A stretch of DNA of 64,000 nucleotides from Paenibacillus dokdonensis (GTDB lineage: Bacteria; Bacillota; Bacilli; Paenibacillales; Paenibacillaceae), in the NCBI RefSeq assembly GCF_004916975.1, contig NZ_STGQ01000001.1:2070993-2134992 (forward strand), given 5' to 3'. Made by a program: the position numbers and the translations under genes. Position 1 is the first letter of the stretch. Every line of letters begins with the position of its first letter. Positions 42,947-51,252 of the stretch are shown here, one piece after another. The notes under the pieces were generated by a model, which was not told the DNA's origin, ran no database searches, and was given only the letters and a program-made list of their open reading frames with translations.

Positions 42947-44362
42947 ATGAGGAAATCAAAAATACTTTGTACAATGGGTCCTGCTTGCGATTCAGATGAA
43001 ATTCTATATGAAATGATACATTCCGGAATGAATATAGCCAGATTAAACATGGCTCATGGTGAATTGGACGAACATCGAATACGAATTGAAAATATTCGGA
43101 AAGCCGCGCTTAAACAGAATACATTTATCCCTGTGTTGCTGGATATTAAGGGTCCTGAAATAAGAATAGGGAAACTGAAGGATCCGTATGTTGAATTAAT
43201 ACAAGATAGCGAGATCGTTATTACTACAAATCAAATCTTAGGTAACTCAAATATGATCTCGGTTAACTATGAAGACATGCCTAATGTCTTAAAGCCAAGT
43301 TCAAGAATACTCATTGATGATGGGCTTATTGAATTAAGTGTTATATCCATTAAGGGTCAAGATATTTATTGCAAAGTGCTAAATGGAGGTATCGTAAAAC
43401 CTAGAAAAGGAGTTAATCTTCCAGGTGTTAGAACCACGTTGCCGGGGATTACGGAAAGGGATGTCAATCACATTTTGTTTGGTCTTGATAACAAAATTGA
43501 TATCATTGCGGTATCCTTTGTGAGAAAAGCGGAAGATATTTTGGCAGTAAGAAGGATATTAAAGGAAAACAAGGCGGAGCAAGTTCAAATCATTGCGAAA
43601 ATTGAGAACGAAGAGGGAGTCTCTCAATTGGACGAAATTATAAAGGTCTCTGATGGCATTATGGTTGCACGAGGTGATCTCGGAGTCGAAATTCCAGTGG
43701 AGGAAGTGCCGCTTGTTCAAAAGAAAATCGTTGAAAAATGCAATGGAGCCGGGAAACCGGTTATTGTAGCAACCCATTTATTAGACTCCATGCAATTAAA
43801 TCCGCGTCCAACCCGGGCGGAAGTTAGTGATGTATCAACAGCGGTTCTACAAGGGGCAGACGTGCTTATGTTATCGGGAGAAACGGCAGCAGGCAAATAT
43901 CCTGTTGAATCCGTCCGTACAATGGCAACAGTGGCGGAGAAGATGGAGTCCTGTTTGGACCACGCTGAACAATTTTCTAAACGAAGGGCACAACACGCCA
44001 TAAATATTACAGAAGTTATCAGTCAATCCGCGGTGAGTTCATCATTTGAGTTAAATGCGAAAGCAATCATTACGCCAACAGAGAGTGGATATACTGCCCG
44101 TATGGTTTCTAAATATCGCCCCATGGCACCCATTATTGCAATAACACGGCATCCTGATATTTTACGGAAATTATGCCTTCTATGGGGGGTTATACCCGTT
44201 CTTGGAGATACCGCATTAAATACTGATGATATGTTCGATTCAGCAATAAATAATAGTATCAGGACGGGACTAATCAAAAAAGGTGATTACGTGATCATAT
44301 CTGCTGGAGTGCCAATAGGTAAGGAAGGAACCACCAACATACTTAAAGTGCAAGAACTGTAA
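42947..44362 (+). CDS. pyk: Pyruvate kinase, short form lacking the C-terminal extension
   Basis: Transfers phosphate from phosphoenolpyruvate to ADP. 471 residues with the TIM-barrel and allosteric domains: SKILCTMGPACDSDE, ARLNMAHGELDEH, LLDIKGPEIRIGKL, KIENEEGVSQLDEII, the metal-site region MVARGDLGVEIPVEEV and VIVATHLLDSM. The main Bacillales enzyme is about 585 residues because of a PEP-utiliser-like tail, which is absent here, so this is probably a secondary or conditionally expressed copy. GGAG lies near the ATG at 42947; the upstream open frame overlaps the divergent regulator and is not coding. No glycolytic neighbour is present. Confidence 0.9.
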   Translation: MRKSKILCTMGPACDSDEILYEMIHSGMNIARLNMAHGELDEHRIRIENIRKAALKQNTFIPVLLDIKGPEIRIGKLKDPYVELIQDSEIVITTNQILGNSNMISVNYEDMPNVLKPSSRILIDDGLIELSVISIKGQDIYCKVLNGGIVKPRKGVNLPGVRTTLPGITERDVNHILFGLDNKIDIIAVSFVRKAEDILAVRRILKENKAEQVQIIAKIENEEGVSQLDEIIKVSDGIMVARGDLGVEIPVEEVPLVQKKIVEKCNGAGKPVIVATHLLDSMQLNPRPTRAEVSDVSTAVLQGADVLMLSGETAAGKYPVESVRTMATVAEKMESCLDHAEQFSKRRAQHAINITEVISQSAVSSSFELNAKAIITPTESGYTARMVSKYRPMAPIIAITRHPDILRKLCLLWGVIPVLGDTALNTDDMFDSAINNSIRTGLIKKGDYVIISAGVPIGKEGTTNILKVQEL

Positions 44363-44366
44363 GATC

Positions 44367-44600
44367 AATTCAAGAATATGGTTAAAGCGGGTTATGTTAA
44401 ACATATCGGACTTACCCAAGTTGGAGCGGATACGCTAAGATAGGCACATGCCATTCATCCCATAAGTTTGGTAGAATCAGAATACTCTCTTTTCAATCGT
44501 AACATCGAAAAGGATAGCTATCGGTTACTTGGATGTTATCCAAAGGTGAAGATATCTTGCCACTCATTGGGGCGAGAAGGGTATAGTGTATGCAGACAGC
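44367..44600 (+). pseudogene. Aldo/keto reductase remnant
   Basis: Directly after pyk, one frame reads NMVKAGYVKHIGLTQVGADT, LR, an in-frame TAG at the usual arginine, then AHAIHPISLVESEYSLFNRN and further on SCHSLGREG. These match the middle of family-13-type aldo/keto reductases (G.VR.IGLS..S..TLRRAHA.HPI.A.Q.EYSL..R.IE). The N-terminal half with the catalytic tyrosine and the C terminus are missing. Confidence 0.65.
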
Positions 44601-44620
44601 GTGCATCCAAACTTTACAGC

Positions 44621-44652
44621 AAAACCCTGCCCTATAAAAAAGCAGGGTTTTG
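44621..44652 (+). terminator. Terminator of the pyk unit
   Basis: AAAACCCTGC around an 11-nt loop with GCAGGGTTTTG, a 10-bp perfect stem. Confidence 0.8.
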
Positions 44653-44745
44653 TATTGATTAGTTTTACTTTTTTTACTGGAATTGGATTTTTTCATAAAA
44701 GGTAGAGACTTACGATAAACCGTTGTTATTATCCCATAGAACAGT

Positions 44746-44780
44746 ATTGTTAACCTGAATAAAAATTTTAGGTTTACAAT
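44746..44780 (+). promoter_or_regulatory. BirA operator of the biotin cluster
   Basis: TTGTTAACCT at 44747-44756 and AGGTTTACAA at 44770-44779 are inverted repeats with one mismatch, spaced 13 bp. This is the Firmicute biotin-repressor (BirA) site, in which biotinyl-AMP-loaded BirA blocks transcription. A -10-like TATTGT overlaps its left edge, with TTGTTA 16 bp upstream as a possible -35. It lies 88 bp before bioY. Confidence 0.9.
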
Positions 44781-44867
44781 TGAAAAATATCAAGCTATGA
44801 TTTACCCATACATAGATGTCGACTCTATAGATATTTAATTTGAGAACATTGTCATGGAGGACGTAAA

Positions 44868-45422
44868 ATGAAAACAAAAGAGATGGTTTTTGCTGCATTA
44901 TTCGCAGCATTCATAGGAGTATTAGGGTTGATTCCACCGATTCCACTGGGTTTTATCCCGGTATCCATTACCGCACAAACACTTGGCGTTATGCTTGCGG
45001 GATGCTTTTTAGGAAAGAAGACGGGTACGATTAGTTTGGTTTTGTTTATCGTATTAGTCGCTTTAGGTTTACCTTTATTATCTGGTGGACGTGGAGGTCC
45101 TTCCGTATTCGTAGCACCGTCAGCTGGATATTTTCTAAGCTGGCCAGTGGCCGCGTTTTGTATCGGGTATGCTACGGAAAAGGTATGGTCAACCTTAAAA
45201 ACTTGGAAAATGATCCTGATCAATTTAGTGTTTGGTGTTGTGCTAGTTAGTTTAATTGGTGCGCCGGTGATGGCGTTCATTACCCATACATCTGTCTGGG
45301 CCGGACTTGTAGGTGCTACCGCATTCTTGCCAGGGGATTGTATCAAAGCTGTTATCGCAGCCATTATTGCAATACAATTAAAAGCTATCAGCCCGATTGA
45401 AGAAAAAGTGAATAACACATAG
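44868..45422 (+). CDS. bioY: BioY, substrate-binding S component of a biotin ECF transporter
   Basis: 184 residues with six membrane helices. BioY features: FAALFAAFIGVLGLIPPIPL, FIPVSITAQTLGVMLAG, GLPLLSGGRGGPSVFVAPSA GYFLSWP-type loop (45085-45150) and the C-terminal FLPGDCIKA. It binds biotin and is energised by two ATPases and a T protein, all encoded further down this cluster. GGAGGACGTAAA precedes the ATG. Placement behind a BirA operator confirms a biotin-related role. Binding of a precursor rather than biotin cannot be excluded. Confidence 0.95.
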   Translation: MKTKEMVFAALFAAFIGVLGLIPPIPLGFIPVSITAQTLGVMLAGCFLGKKTGTISLVLFIVLVALGLPLLSGGRGGPSVFVAPSAGYFLSWPVAAFCIGYATEKVWSTLKTWKMILINLVFGVVLVSLIGAPVMAFITHTSVWAGLVGATAFLPGDCIKAVIAAIIAIQLKAISPIEEKVNNT

Positions 45423-45453
45423 TTACTTAAATTGTGAATAGGTGTGATATGAG

Positions 45454-46935
45454 ATGAATTTAGTAGAACCACTACTGCGTTATGCTATACAACAGCCGGG
45501 CAAAATTGCCTTATCCGATGGTGGAGAGAGCCGTACTTACTTGGCATTAGTACAGAGGATGATGCAAATCGCGCAGGGATTTCAACAAAATGGCCTGAGA
45601 CAGGATAAGGTCGCTATTTTATCTGCGAATCGCATAGAATTTGTGGAGGTTTTTCTAGGAGCCATCTATGCAGGTTGTGTTCCTGTACCTTTAGATCCGA
45701 AATGGAGCATGAACGAAGTCAATGCGATTGTACAGCAATGTCAGCCGAAAATGATTTTTTCGGAGACTAGATTCGTAAAGAATCTGGTCTTGGAGGATAC
45801 AAAGATAAAACTTCTAACCTTTTCAGCTGAAGATGCAGGTTCGTATGACAACTGGCTGCATACTTTCAAGCCAGAAGCTGAAATGGATGATACGAATGAA
45901 TTATTATTTATCGGCTTTACTTCCGGCACAACTGGTACACCCAAGGGGTATATGCGCACCCATTTATCTTGGATCAAGAGCTTTGAGGCGACGAGCGAAG
46001 CCTTTCAACTAGACAACATGGAGCATATTATAGCCCCTGGCCCACTCGTTCACTCCTTATCTCTATTTGCATTAATGCAAAGCTTAACCAGCGGGGCGAC
46101 CTTTCATATCGTACAACATTTCAATGCAAGAGAGGTTTTAGAGCTGTGCAGGCAAATTCCAGATGCCATTTTGTTTGTCGTGCCCACGATGATTGAATCG
46201 ATGATGCAAGAGACCATTCCCGGACAGACACACATCCAAGCCTTGATTAGTTCAGGTGGGAAGTGGTCCGAAACGTCCAAGCAAAGGAGCAAGGAAGTAT
46301 TTGGCGGGGCCAAGATTTATGAATATTACGGCTCTTCCGAAGCAAGTTACATCAGTTATTTAGATGTTCATGATGAGAATAAAGCGAATTCAGTAGGTAA
46401 GCCCTTTTCAGGCGTACAAATATCCATCCGGGATGAACATTTTCAGGAGGTGTCTCCCGGGATTGCCGGGCAGCTGTACATTCGAAGTGACATGATGTTT
46501 ATTGGCTATTATCAATTGCCTGAGGAGACGTCAGCCGTTTTTCGTGACGGATGGCTCATTCTTGGCGATTATATGTATAGGGATGACGATGGTTATTTGT
46601 ATATGGCTGGACGGTCCAAAAATATGATGGTAACGGGTGGCCTAAATGTATTCCCCGAGGAAGTCGAATCCGTGCTGCAGCAAATTCCGGAGATTCAAGA
46701 AGTAATGGTACTTGGATTGCCTGATGCCTACTGGGGAGAACAGGTGACGGCACTTGTGAAATGGAATAGTCAAAAGCAATTATCTATCGATGAAATCAAG
46801 AAATATTGCCGGCAGTATTTAGCGAGCTACAAGTCACCGAAGCAGCTCATCACGGTGGATGAGTTCATTTACACAAGCAGCGGGAAATTAGCTCGTCAGG
46901 CGATGAAAGATTATGTGAAGAGAGTGATGGTATGA
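45454..46935 (+). CDS. yhfT: Acyl-CoA ligase, YhfT-like, in the biotin cluster
   Basis: 493-residue ANL-superfamily enzyme that activates a carboxylate with ATP to acyl-AMP and then acyl-CoA. Motifs: FIGFTSGTTGTPKGYMRTH (P-loop), YEYYGSSEASY, GDYMYRDDDGYLYMAGRSKN, GGLNVFPEEVE and the catalytic lysine in SSGKLARQ. The same gene (yhfT) lies behind bioY under BirA control in Bacillus subtilis. The likely substrate is a dicarboxylic or fatty acid that feeds a pimeloyl precursor, which is inference. It follows bioY by 31 bp and overlaps the thiolase gene (ATGA). Confidence 0.88.
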   Translation: MNLVEPLLRYAIQQPGKIALSDGGESRTYLALVQRMMQIAQGFQQNGLRQDKVAILSANRIEFVEVFLGAIYAGCVPVPLDPKWSMNEVNAIVQQCQPKMIFSETRFVKNLVLEDTKIKLLTFSAEDAGSYDNWLHTFKPEAEMDDTNELLFIGFTSGTTGTPKGYMRTHLSWIKSFEATSEAFQLDNMEHIIAPGPLVHSLSLFALMQSLTSGATFHIVQHFNAREVLELCRQIPDAILFVVPTMIESMMQETIPGQTHIQALISSGGKWSETSKQRSKEVFGGAKIYEYYGSSEASYISYLDVHDENKANSVGKPFSGVQISIRDEHFQEVSPGIAGQLYIRSDMMFIGYYQLPEETSAVFRDGWLILGDYMYRDDDGYLYMAGRSKNMMVTGGLNVFPEEVESVLQQIPEIQEVMVLGLPDAYWGEQVTALVKWNSQKQLSIDEIKKYCRQYLASYKSPKQLITVDEFIYTSSGKLARQAMKDYVKRVMV

Positions 46936-48083
46936 CAGAAGCTGTGATTGTCATGGCTAAGCGCACGCCCATTGGAAGGTTGGGCGGCGTTCTAAGCGGG
47001 CTTGAACCGGAAGCATTATTAGCGCCACTTATTCAGCATATTGTAGCCGAAACGAAATTACCGAAGGACTTCATTGATGATGTCATCATTGGCAATGTGG
47101 TAGGTCCAGGTGGGAATATTGCAAGAGTTGCTGCTCTTGAAGCAGGACTTCCTGTCACCGTCCCTGGCGTTACGGTTGACCGGCAGTGTGGTTCGGGTCT
47201 TGAGGCCATCAATATCGCAGCACGCTTCATTCAAAGCGGGGCCGGTGAGATATATTTGGCAGGTGGTGTGGAAAGCACAAGTCGCGCGCCATGGAAAATG
47301 GCGAAGCCGCAAACATTGATGGGCGTTCCCAAGCTCTATACACGTGCACATTTTACCCCAAGTTCCTACGGTGATCCGGATATGGGTATTGCCGCGGAGA
47401 ATGTCGCTCATAAATACGAGATATCCAGAGTAGAACAAGACCTTTATTCTTTGAAAAGCCATCAAAAAGCTATCCATGCTCAGCAGACAGGACGTTTTCA
47501 GCAGGAAATAGTACCGCTTCAAGTTGAAGGCGAATGGGTGACTGGCGATGAATGTCCTAGAGCCAACACGAGCCTTGAAAAGCTGAAAAAACTATCGCCA
47601 ATCTTTCTGGAACAAGGTACCGTAACCGCTGGTAATGCTTGTCCTCTCAATGATGGAGCGGCGCTTGTTCTAATCATGTCCCGTGAAAAATGTGAGGAGC
47701 TTAAGTTAAAGCCTATAATGCGCGTTGTGGATGCTCAAGCGGCAGGTGTCGATCCGAATTATTTAGGAATGGGCCCCGTTCCAGCTGTCCAGAAGGTGCT
47801 GAGCCGTCAACAGCTGACCGTGGCTGATTTAGACATCGTGGAGTTTAATGAAGCATTCGCCTCCCAAGTATTAGCTTCACTAAATCAGCTTCAGATCCCT
47901 CAGGAAAAGGTCAATCTTGGTGGTGGCGCGCTTGCTATTGGTCATCCATATGGTGCATCAGGGGCGATTTTAATGACGCGTCTATGTGCTGAAATGCTGC
48001 ATAATCCTTATCAAAGAGGTCTGGCCACGCTGGGCATTGGCGGTGGTATAGGTATCACAACCCTTGTGGAGGCGATGGAATGA
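46932..48083 (+). CDS. yhfS: Thiolase, YhfS-like, with altered second catalytic cysteine
   Basis: 383-residue acetyl-CoA acyltransferase-fold enzyme that makes or splits 3-oxoacyl-CoA. The nucleophile C86 is in DRQCGSGLEAI, NEAFASQVL is intact and the catalytic H338 is in GHPYGASGA. The last motif, normally C-x-G-G-G, reads LGIGGGIGI with G368 in place of the acid/base cysteine (codon GGC instead of TGC). It may therefore rely on another residue, act in one direction or use a decarboxylating mechanism. Its start overlaps the ligase stop and its stop overlaps the next gene, so it is tightly coupled. Confidence 0.88.
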   Translation: MTEAVIVMAKRTPIGRLGGVLSGLEPEALLAPLIQHIVAETKLPKDFIDDVIIGNVVGPGGNIARVAALEAGLPVTVPGVTVDRQCGSGLEAINIAARFIQSGAGEIYLAGGVESTSRAPWKMAKPQTLMGVPKLYTRAHFTPSSYGDPDMGIAAENVAHKYEISRVEQDLYSLKSHQKAIHAQQTGRFQQEIVPLQVEGEWVTGDECPRANTSLEKLKKLSPIFLEQGTVTAGNACPLNDGAALVLIMSREKCEELKLKPIMRVVDAQAAGVDPNYLGMGPVPAVQKVLSRQQLTVADLDIVEFNEAFASQVLASLNQLQIPQEKVNLGGGALAIGHPYGASGAILMTRLCAEMLHNPYQRGLATLGIGGGIGITTLVEAME

Positions 48084-48478
48084 ATCGGATTCAGCATCAA
48101 GTTCATATCACAGCTGAGTGGATTTCCCAGTATGCAGACAGTATTGAGGCTCCTGTGCAGTCGATACATGGCAATCTCATCGCACCAGCGACAATGCCCG
48201 TTATTTTCTGGCAAACATTTGATATTCCTTGGATGAATATGGATGCACCTCTGATTCACGGTTCGCAGCGGTTTTCATATGAGGCACCGATTACGGCAGG
48301 CATGATCTTGGACTGTGAATTATCATTAACGAATATAGAGCGAAAAGCGGGTAAACAAGGCATCCTGACATTTTTTACACATACGCTTGTTTGTAGATGT
48401 GATGGCGAACTTATTGTCACAGCGGACACGGTATTGATTCGGGTAGGTGATGATCATGAAAAAACGCATAACCTGTGA
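48080..48478 (+). CDS. MaoC-like dehydratase half, HadA-type (non-catalytic)
   Basis: 132-residue hot-dog protein. It resembles the N-terminal substrate-binding half of two-domain FAS1-type dehydratases: VQSIHGNLIAPATMPVIFWQ, then PLIHGSQRFSYEAPITAGM and a final strand DTVLIRVG. It lacks the catalytic D...H pair. The gene directly after it encodes a hot-dog protein that keeps that pair, so the two probably form a HadAB-like heterodimer. The ATG overlaps the thiolase stop (ATGA). Confidence 0.75.
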   Translation: MNRIQHQVHITAEWISQYADSIEAPVQSIHGNLIAPATMPVIFWQTFDIPWMNMDAPLIHGSQRFSYEAPITAGMILDCELSLTNIERKAGKQGILTFFTHTLVCRCDGELIVTADTVLIRVGDDHEKTHNL

Positions 48479-48800
48479 AGCGATTCTTCTATATGCCGCA
48501 GTTTCTAAAGATATGGCAGACATCCATTTAGATACGGAAGCCGCAGCAATGGCGGGATTCAAGCGACCTATCGTGCATGGTATGTATATCATGGGATTGG
48601 CACAATCCCTCTATTTGAGAGAGCATCCAGCGCAATGGATCACCACGTATGATATGAAATTCCATAAGCCACTTCTAGTAGATTCGGTAGTGTCTTTTGA
48701 TTTTGTGGACAGAGATGGCCATATCCAGGTGACTGTTACAGATGAGAATGGCGAAGTAATAACATCGGGCATATTGTCAGTGAAAGAGAGACAGCGATGA
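48456..48800 (+). CDS. MaoC-like (R)-hydratase half, HadB-type (catalytic)
   Basis: 114-residue hot-dog hydratase. The hydratase-2 loop is seen as YAAVSKDMADIHLD with D19 and H24 at the proper spacing, followed by FKRPIVHGMY. The usual G-D-x-N-P-x-H is changed to K-D-M-A-D-I-H, so the catalytic pair is kept but the conserved asparagine and glycine are not. It would interconvert 3-hydroxyacyl and 2-enoyl thioesters. The ATG at 48456 has AGGTG six bases upstream; earlier GTG/ATG codons at 48447 and 48450 are less well placed. It overlaps both neighbours. Confidence 0.8.
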   Translation: MKKRITCEAILLYAAVSKDMADIHLDTEAAAMAGFKRPIVHGMYIMGLAQSLYLREHPAQWITTYDMKFHKPLLVDSVVSFDFVDRDGHIQVTVTDENGEVITSGILSVKERQR

Positions 48801-49537
48801 AAAAAGTAGCGATCATCACAGGAGCAACGAGAGGGATCGGGCGCAGTATCGCCGCATATCTTGGACAATCCGATTATCAAGTCGTTGTTAATGGTACAAA
48901 TCAAATGTTAATCAATCAAGTCGTGCATGAGATTCATGAAGCTGGTGGTGAGGCGATCGGATACTGTGCGGATATTGCAAATCCGGCCTTAGTCACCGCG
49001 ATGGTAGATGCCGTCATAGCCGAGTATGGACGTATCGATGTGCTGATACATAACGCGGGAAATGTACATGACCAAAAATGTGTTCGTATGGCGGATGAAG
49101 AGTGGCTATCTGTGCTCGATGTTCATTTGAACGGCGCCTTTTATACGATTCAGCGAGCACTGCCGCATATGCAAAATAATGGTGGAGACATCATTCTGAT
49201 GACTTCTACTGCAGGACTCACAGGTTCGGTTGGACAAGTGAATTACAGTGCGGCAAAAGCGGGATTGCTTGGATTAATGTGGACGCTCGCAGCCGAACTT
49301 AAGCATCATCAGATTAGGGTGAATGCCATTTCTCCAGCTGCCTTAACCGATATGACAAGGCCTGTGATCGATCATTTGAAGGAAAAGTATGCTAGTCGTC
49401 ATGAGCCACTTCCGGAGTTCTGGCGGGTAGGGGAAGCAGATGACATCGCCCGTTTCGTGACCGCCCTACTGGCTCAGCCGGATCCAGAGTTAACAGGTGA
49501 AATATTTGGTGTAAACGGCGCTAAGGTGACAAAGTGA
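48797..49537 (+). CDS. SDR 3-oxoacyl-thioester reductase, FabG-like
   Basis: 246-residue Rossmann-fold reductase. TGATRGIG binds the dinucleotide, HNAG is the fold-stabilising asparagine, and the catalytic residues are serine in MTSTAGLTGS and Y-x-x-x-K in VNYSAAKAG. The end GEIFGVNGAK is of FabG type. It would reduce the 3-oxoacyl product of the preceding thiolase. ATGA overlap with the hydratase gene. An 81-bp gap then separates it from the transporter genes, without a terminator. Confidence 0.88.
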   Translation: MKKVAIITGATRGIGRSIAAYLGQSDYQVVVNGTNQMLINQVVHEIHEAGGEAIGYCADIANPALVTAMVDAVIAEYGRIDVLIHNAGNVHDQKCVRMADEEWLSVLDVHLNGAFYTIQRALPHMQNNGGDIILMTSTAGLTGSVGQVNYSAAKAGLLGLMWTLAAELKHHQIRVNAISPAALTDMTRPVIDHLKEKYASRHEPLPEFWRVGEADDIARFVTALLAQPDPELTGEIFGVNGAKVTK

Positions 49538-49618
49538 CAAAAGCCGGAGCCAGTCTATTCCGAAAATAGCATAGAGGCATTCTTCACAACGTGGTACCGA
49601 CAGAAGGGAAGTATATGA

Positions 49619-50419
49619 ATGCTTACATTCAAACAGGTTCATTTCTATTATAAAAAGGGACAGTCTGTCATAGAAAATATAAGCTTTACGATCGAGCCAG
49701 GTGAGTTTGTCGCGATTGTAGGCGCGAATGGCTGCGGGAAATCTACAATTGCAAAGCTGATGGATGGATTGCTGCTTCCGAAGGAAGGCAGTGTGGAACT
49801 TAACCACTTAGACACGTCAAGGCCTTCAGACCTTACCCGGATTCATGAGCAAATCGGCCTGGTCTTTCAAAATCCGGAGGATCAATTCATTACCACAACC
49901 GTTATGGATGAGATACTGTTTGGCTTGGAAAATATTCGCGTGCCAAGAGAGGAAATGTTGGAACGTCTTCAGCATGCCCTGCAAGCTGTTCAAATGGAGG
50001 ATTATTTGGAAGCCTTGCCACACGAGTTATCCGGCGGTCAAAAGCAGCGTGTAGCTATTGCAGCTATTGTAGCGATGCGCCCCAAAATCATTATTTTCGA
50101 TGAGGCGACTTCGATGCTAGATCCACAAGGGAGAGAACAGATTATTTCGATTATGCATGAGCTGCACGGGCAAGGCATGACCATCATTCACATCACTCAT
50201 CATATGGAGGAAGTGCTATCTGCAGAACGAATGTTACTCATACATCAAGGGAGACTCGAATTTGATGGCGACCCTTTGACCTTTTTTGAAACCATACCCG
50301 CTGCGGACTATCAATTACACCTGCCATTTGCCGTGCGACTACATCAACAGCTTCATGAAAAATCGCCACTTACAGCTGATTGGAAGGAGATGATTCGTTC
50401 ACAATGGTCTATCAACTAA
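49619..50419 (+). CDS. ecfA1: ECF transporter ATPase A1 (EcfA/BioM/CbiO type)
   Basis: 266-residue ATPase of an energy-coupling factor importer. Walker A GANGCGKST, Q-loop VFQNPEDQFITTTVMDEI (the PEDQ stretch is typical of EcfA), signature [12 protein letters not shown], Walker B IIIFDEATSMLDP and switch histidine in HITHHMEE. It pairs with the second ATPase encoded next and couples to the T protein. AAGGGAAG precedes the ATG. Confidence 0.92.
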   Translation: MLTFKQVHFYYKKGQSVIENISFTIEPGEFVAIVGANGCGKSTIAKLMDGLLLPKEGSVELNHLDTSRPSDLTRIHEQIGLVFQNPEDQFITTTVMDEILFGLENIRVPREEMLERLQHALQAVQMEDYLEALPHELSGGQKQRVAIAAIVAMRPKIIIFDEATSMLDPQGREQIISIMHELHGQGMTIIHITHHMEEVLSAERMLLIHQGRLEFDGDPLTFFETIPAADYQLHLPFAVRLHQQLHEKSPLTADWKEMIRSQWSIN

Positions 50420-51252
50420 ATGATGTGAGCGTGCATTATTCCAATCATACAGCTATACAGCATGTAAACTGCACCATTCAAAAGGGGAAATGGATTTCCG
50501 TCATCGGTCAAACGGGTGCAGGAAAGACTACGTTCGTTAAAGTGCTGAAGGGGCTGATACCCGCCATTGATGGAGACTATTTGATTCATCATCAGCCCGT
50601 TAATAGAGATGCTAAAGGGCAGATACGGGTCGTCCCGGAAATCGGATTCGTTTTTCAATATCCAGAGCATCAGCTATTTGAAACGACGGTTCAGAAGGAG
50701 CTCGCCTTTGCACTGAAACAGCAAGGATTTTCAAGTCAGCAGATCACGGAGTCTATTCAAACGATTTTACCTCAAGTAGGTCTGTCAGAGGAGATTCTTC
50801 CGTTACCTCCGTTTCAGCTCAGTGGGGGTCAGAAGCGACGAATAGCCATCGCCTCTGTGTTAATGATGGATCCGAAGCTGCTTATTGTGGACGAACCGAC
50901 AGCAGGTCTTGATCCGGTCAGCCGAGTCGCGATACTACAGTTACTGCAAAGATGGCAGCAACAAGATGATCGCAGCCTTATCTTCGTGTCACACCAACTG
51001 GAAGATGTCGCTGAATACTCGGATGAGGTCATCGTATTTCATGCCGGCCAACTCAGGGGTCATTATGACACCAACAATTTATTTCTAGAACAGACCTCGC
51101 TGCTGCGGGAAATCGGGTTGTCACTACCGGAACCCGTACAACTGCTGAAGCTGATTGAGGAATTATCCGGCCACAAAATTGAAGCGGCAAGCTGTAGAGA
51201 AGAAGATATATTCAAAGCCATTATCCCAATCTGGAAAAGAAGGGGCGTCTGA
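50404..51252 (+). CDS. ecfA2: ECF transporter ATPase A2 (EcfA' type)
   Basis: About 282 residues. Walker A GQTGAGKTT, Q-loop VFQYPEHQLFETTVQKEL (the YPEHQLFE form marks the EcfA' subunit), signature LSGGQKRRIAIAS, Walker B LLIVDEPTAGLDPVSR and FVSHQLEDVAEY. The frame is open from a TTG at 50380, but the ATG at 50404 is the natural start of the domain (MVYQLNDVSVHY) and overlaps the end of the first ATPase gene. The stop is followed at once by the T-protein ATG. Confidence 0.92.
   Translation: MVYQLNDVSVHYSNHTAIQHVNCTIQKGKWISVIGQTGAGKTTFVKVLKGLIPAIDGDYLIHHQPVNRDAKGQIRVVPEIGFVFQYPEHQLFETTVQKELAFALKQQGFSSQQITESIQTILPQVGLSEEILPLPPFQLSGGQKRRIAIASVLMMDPKLLIVDEPTAGLDPVSRVAILQLLQRWQQQDDRSLIFVSHQLEDVAEYSDEVIVFHAGQLRGHYDTNNLFLEQTSLLREIGLSLPEPVQLLKLIEELSGHKIEAASCREEDIFKAIIPIWKRRGV

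Noticed and set aside
44468-44662. 64-codon ORF after pyk
   Set aside because: It overlaps the aldo/keto reductase remnant and the terminator in another frame and has no ribosome binding site.
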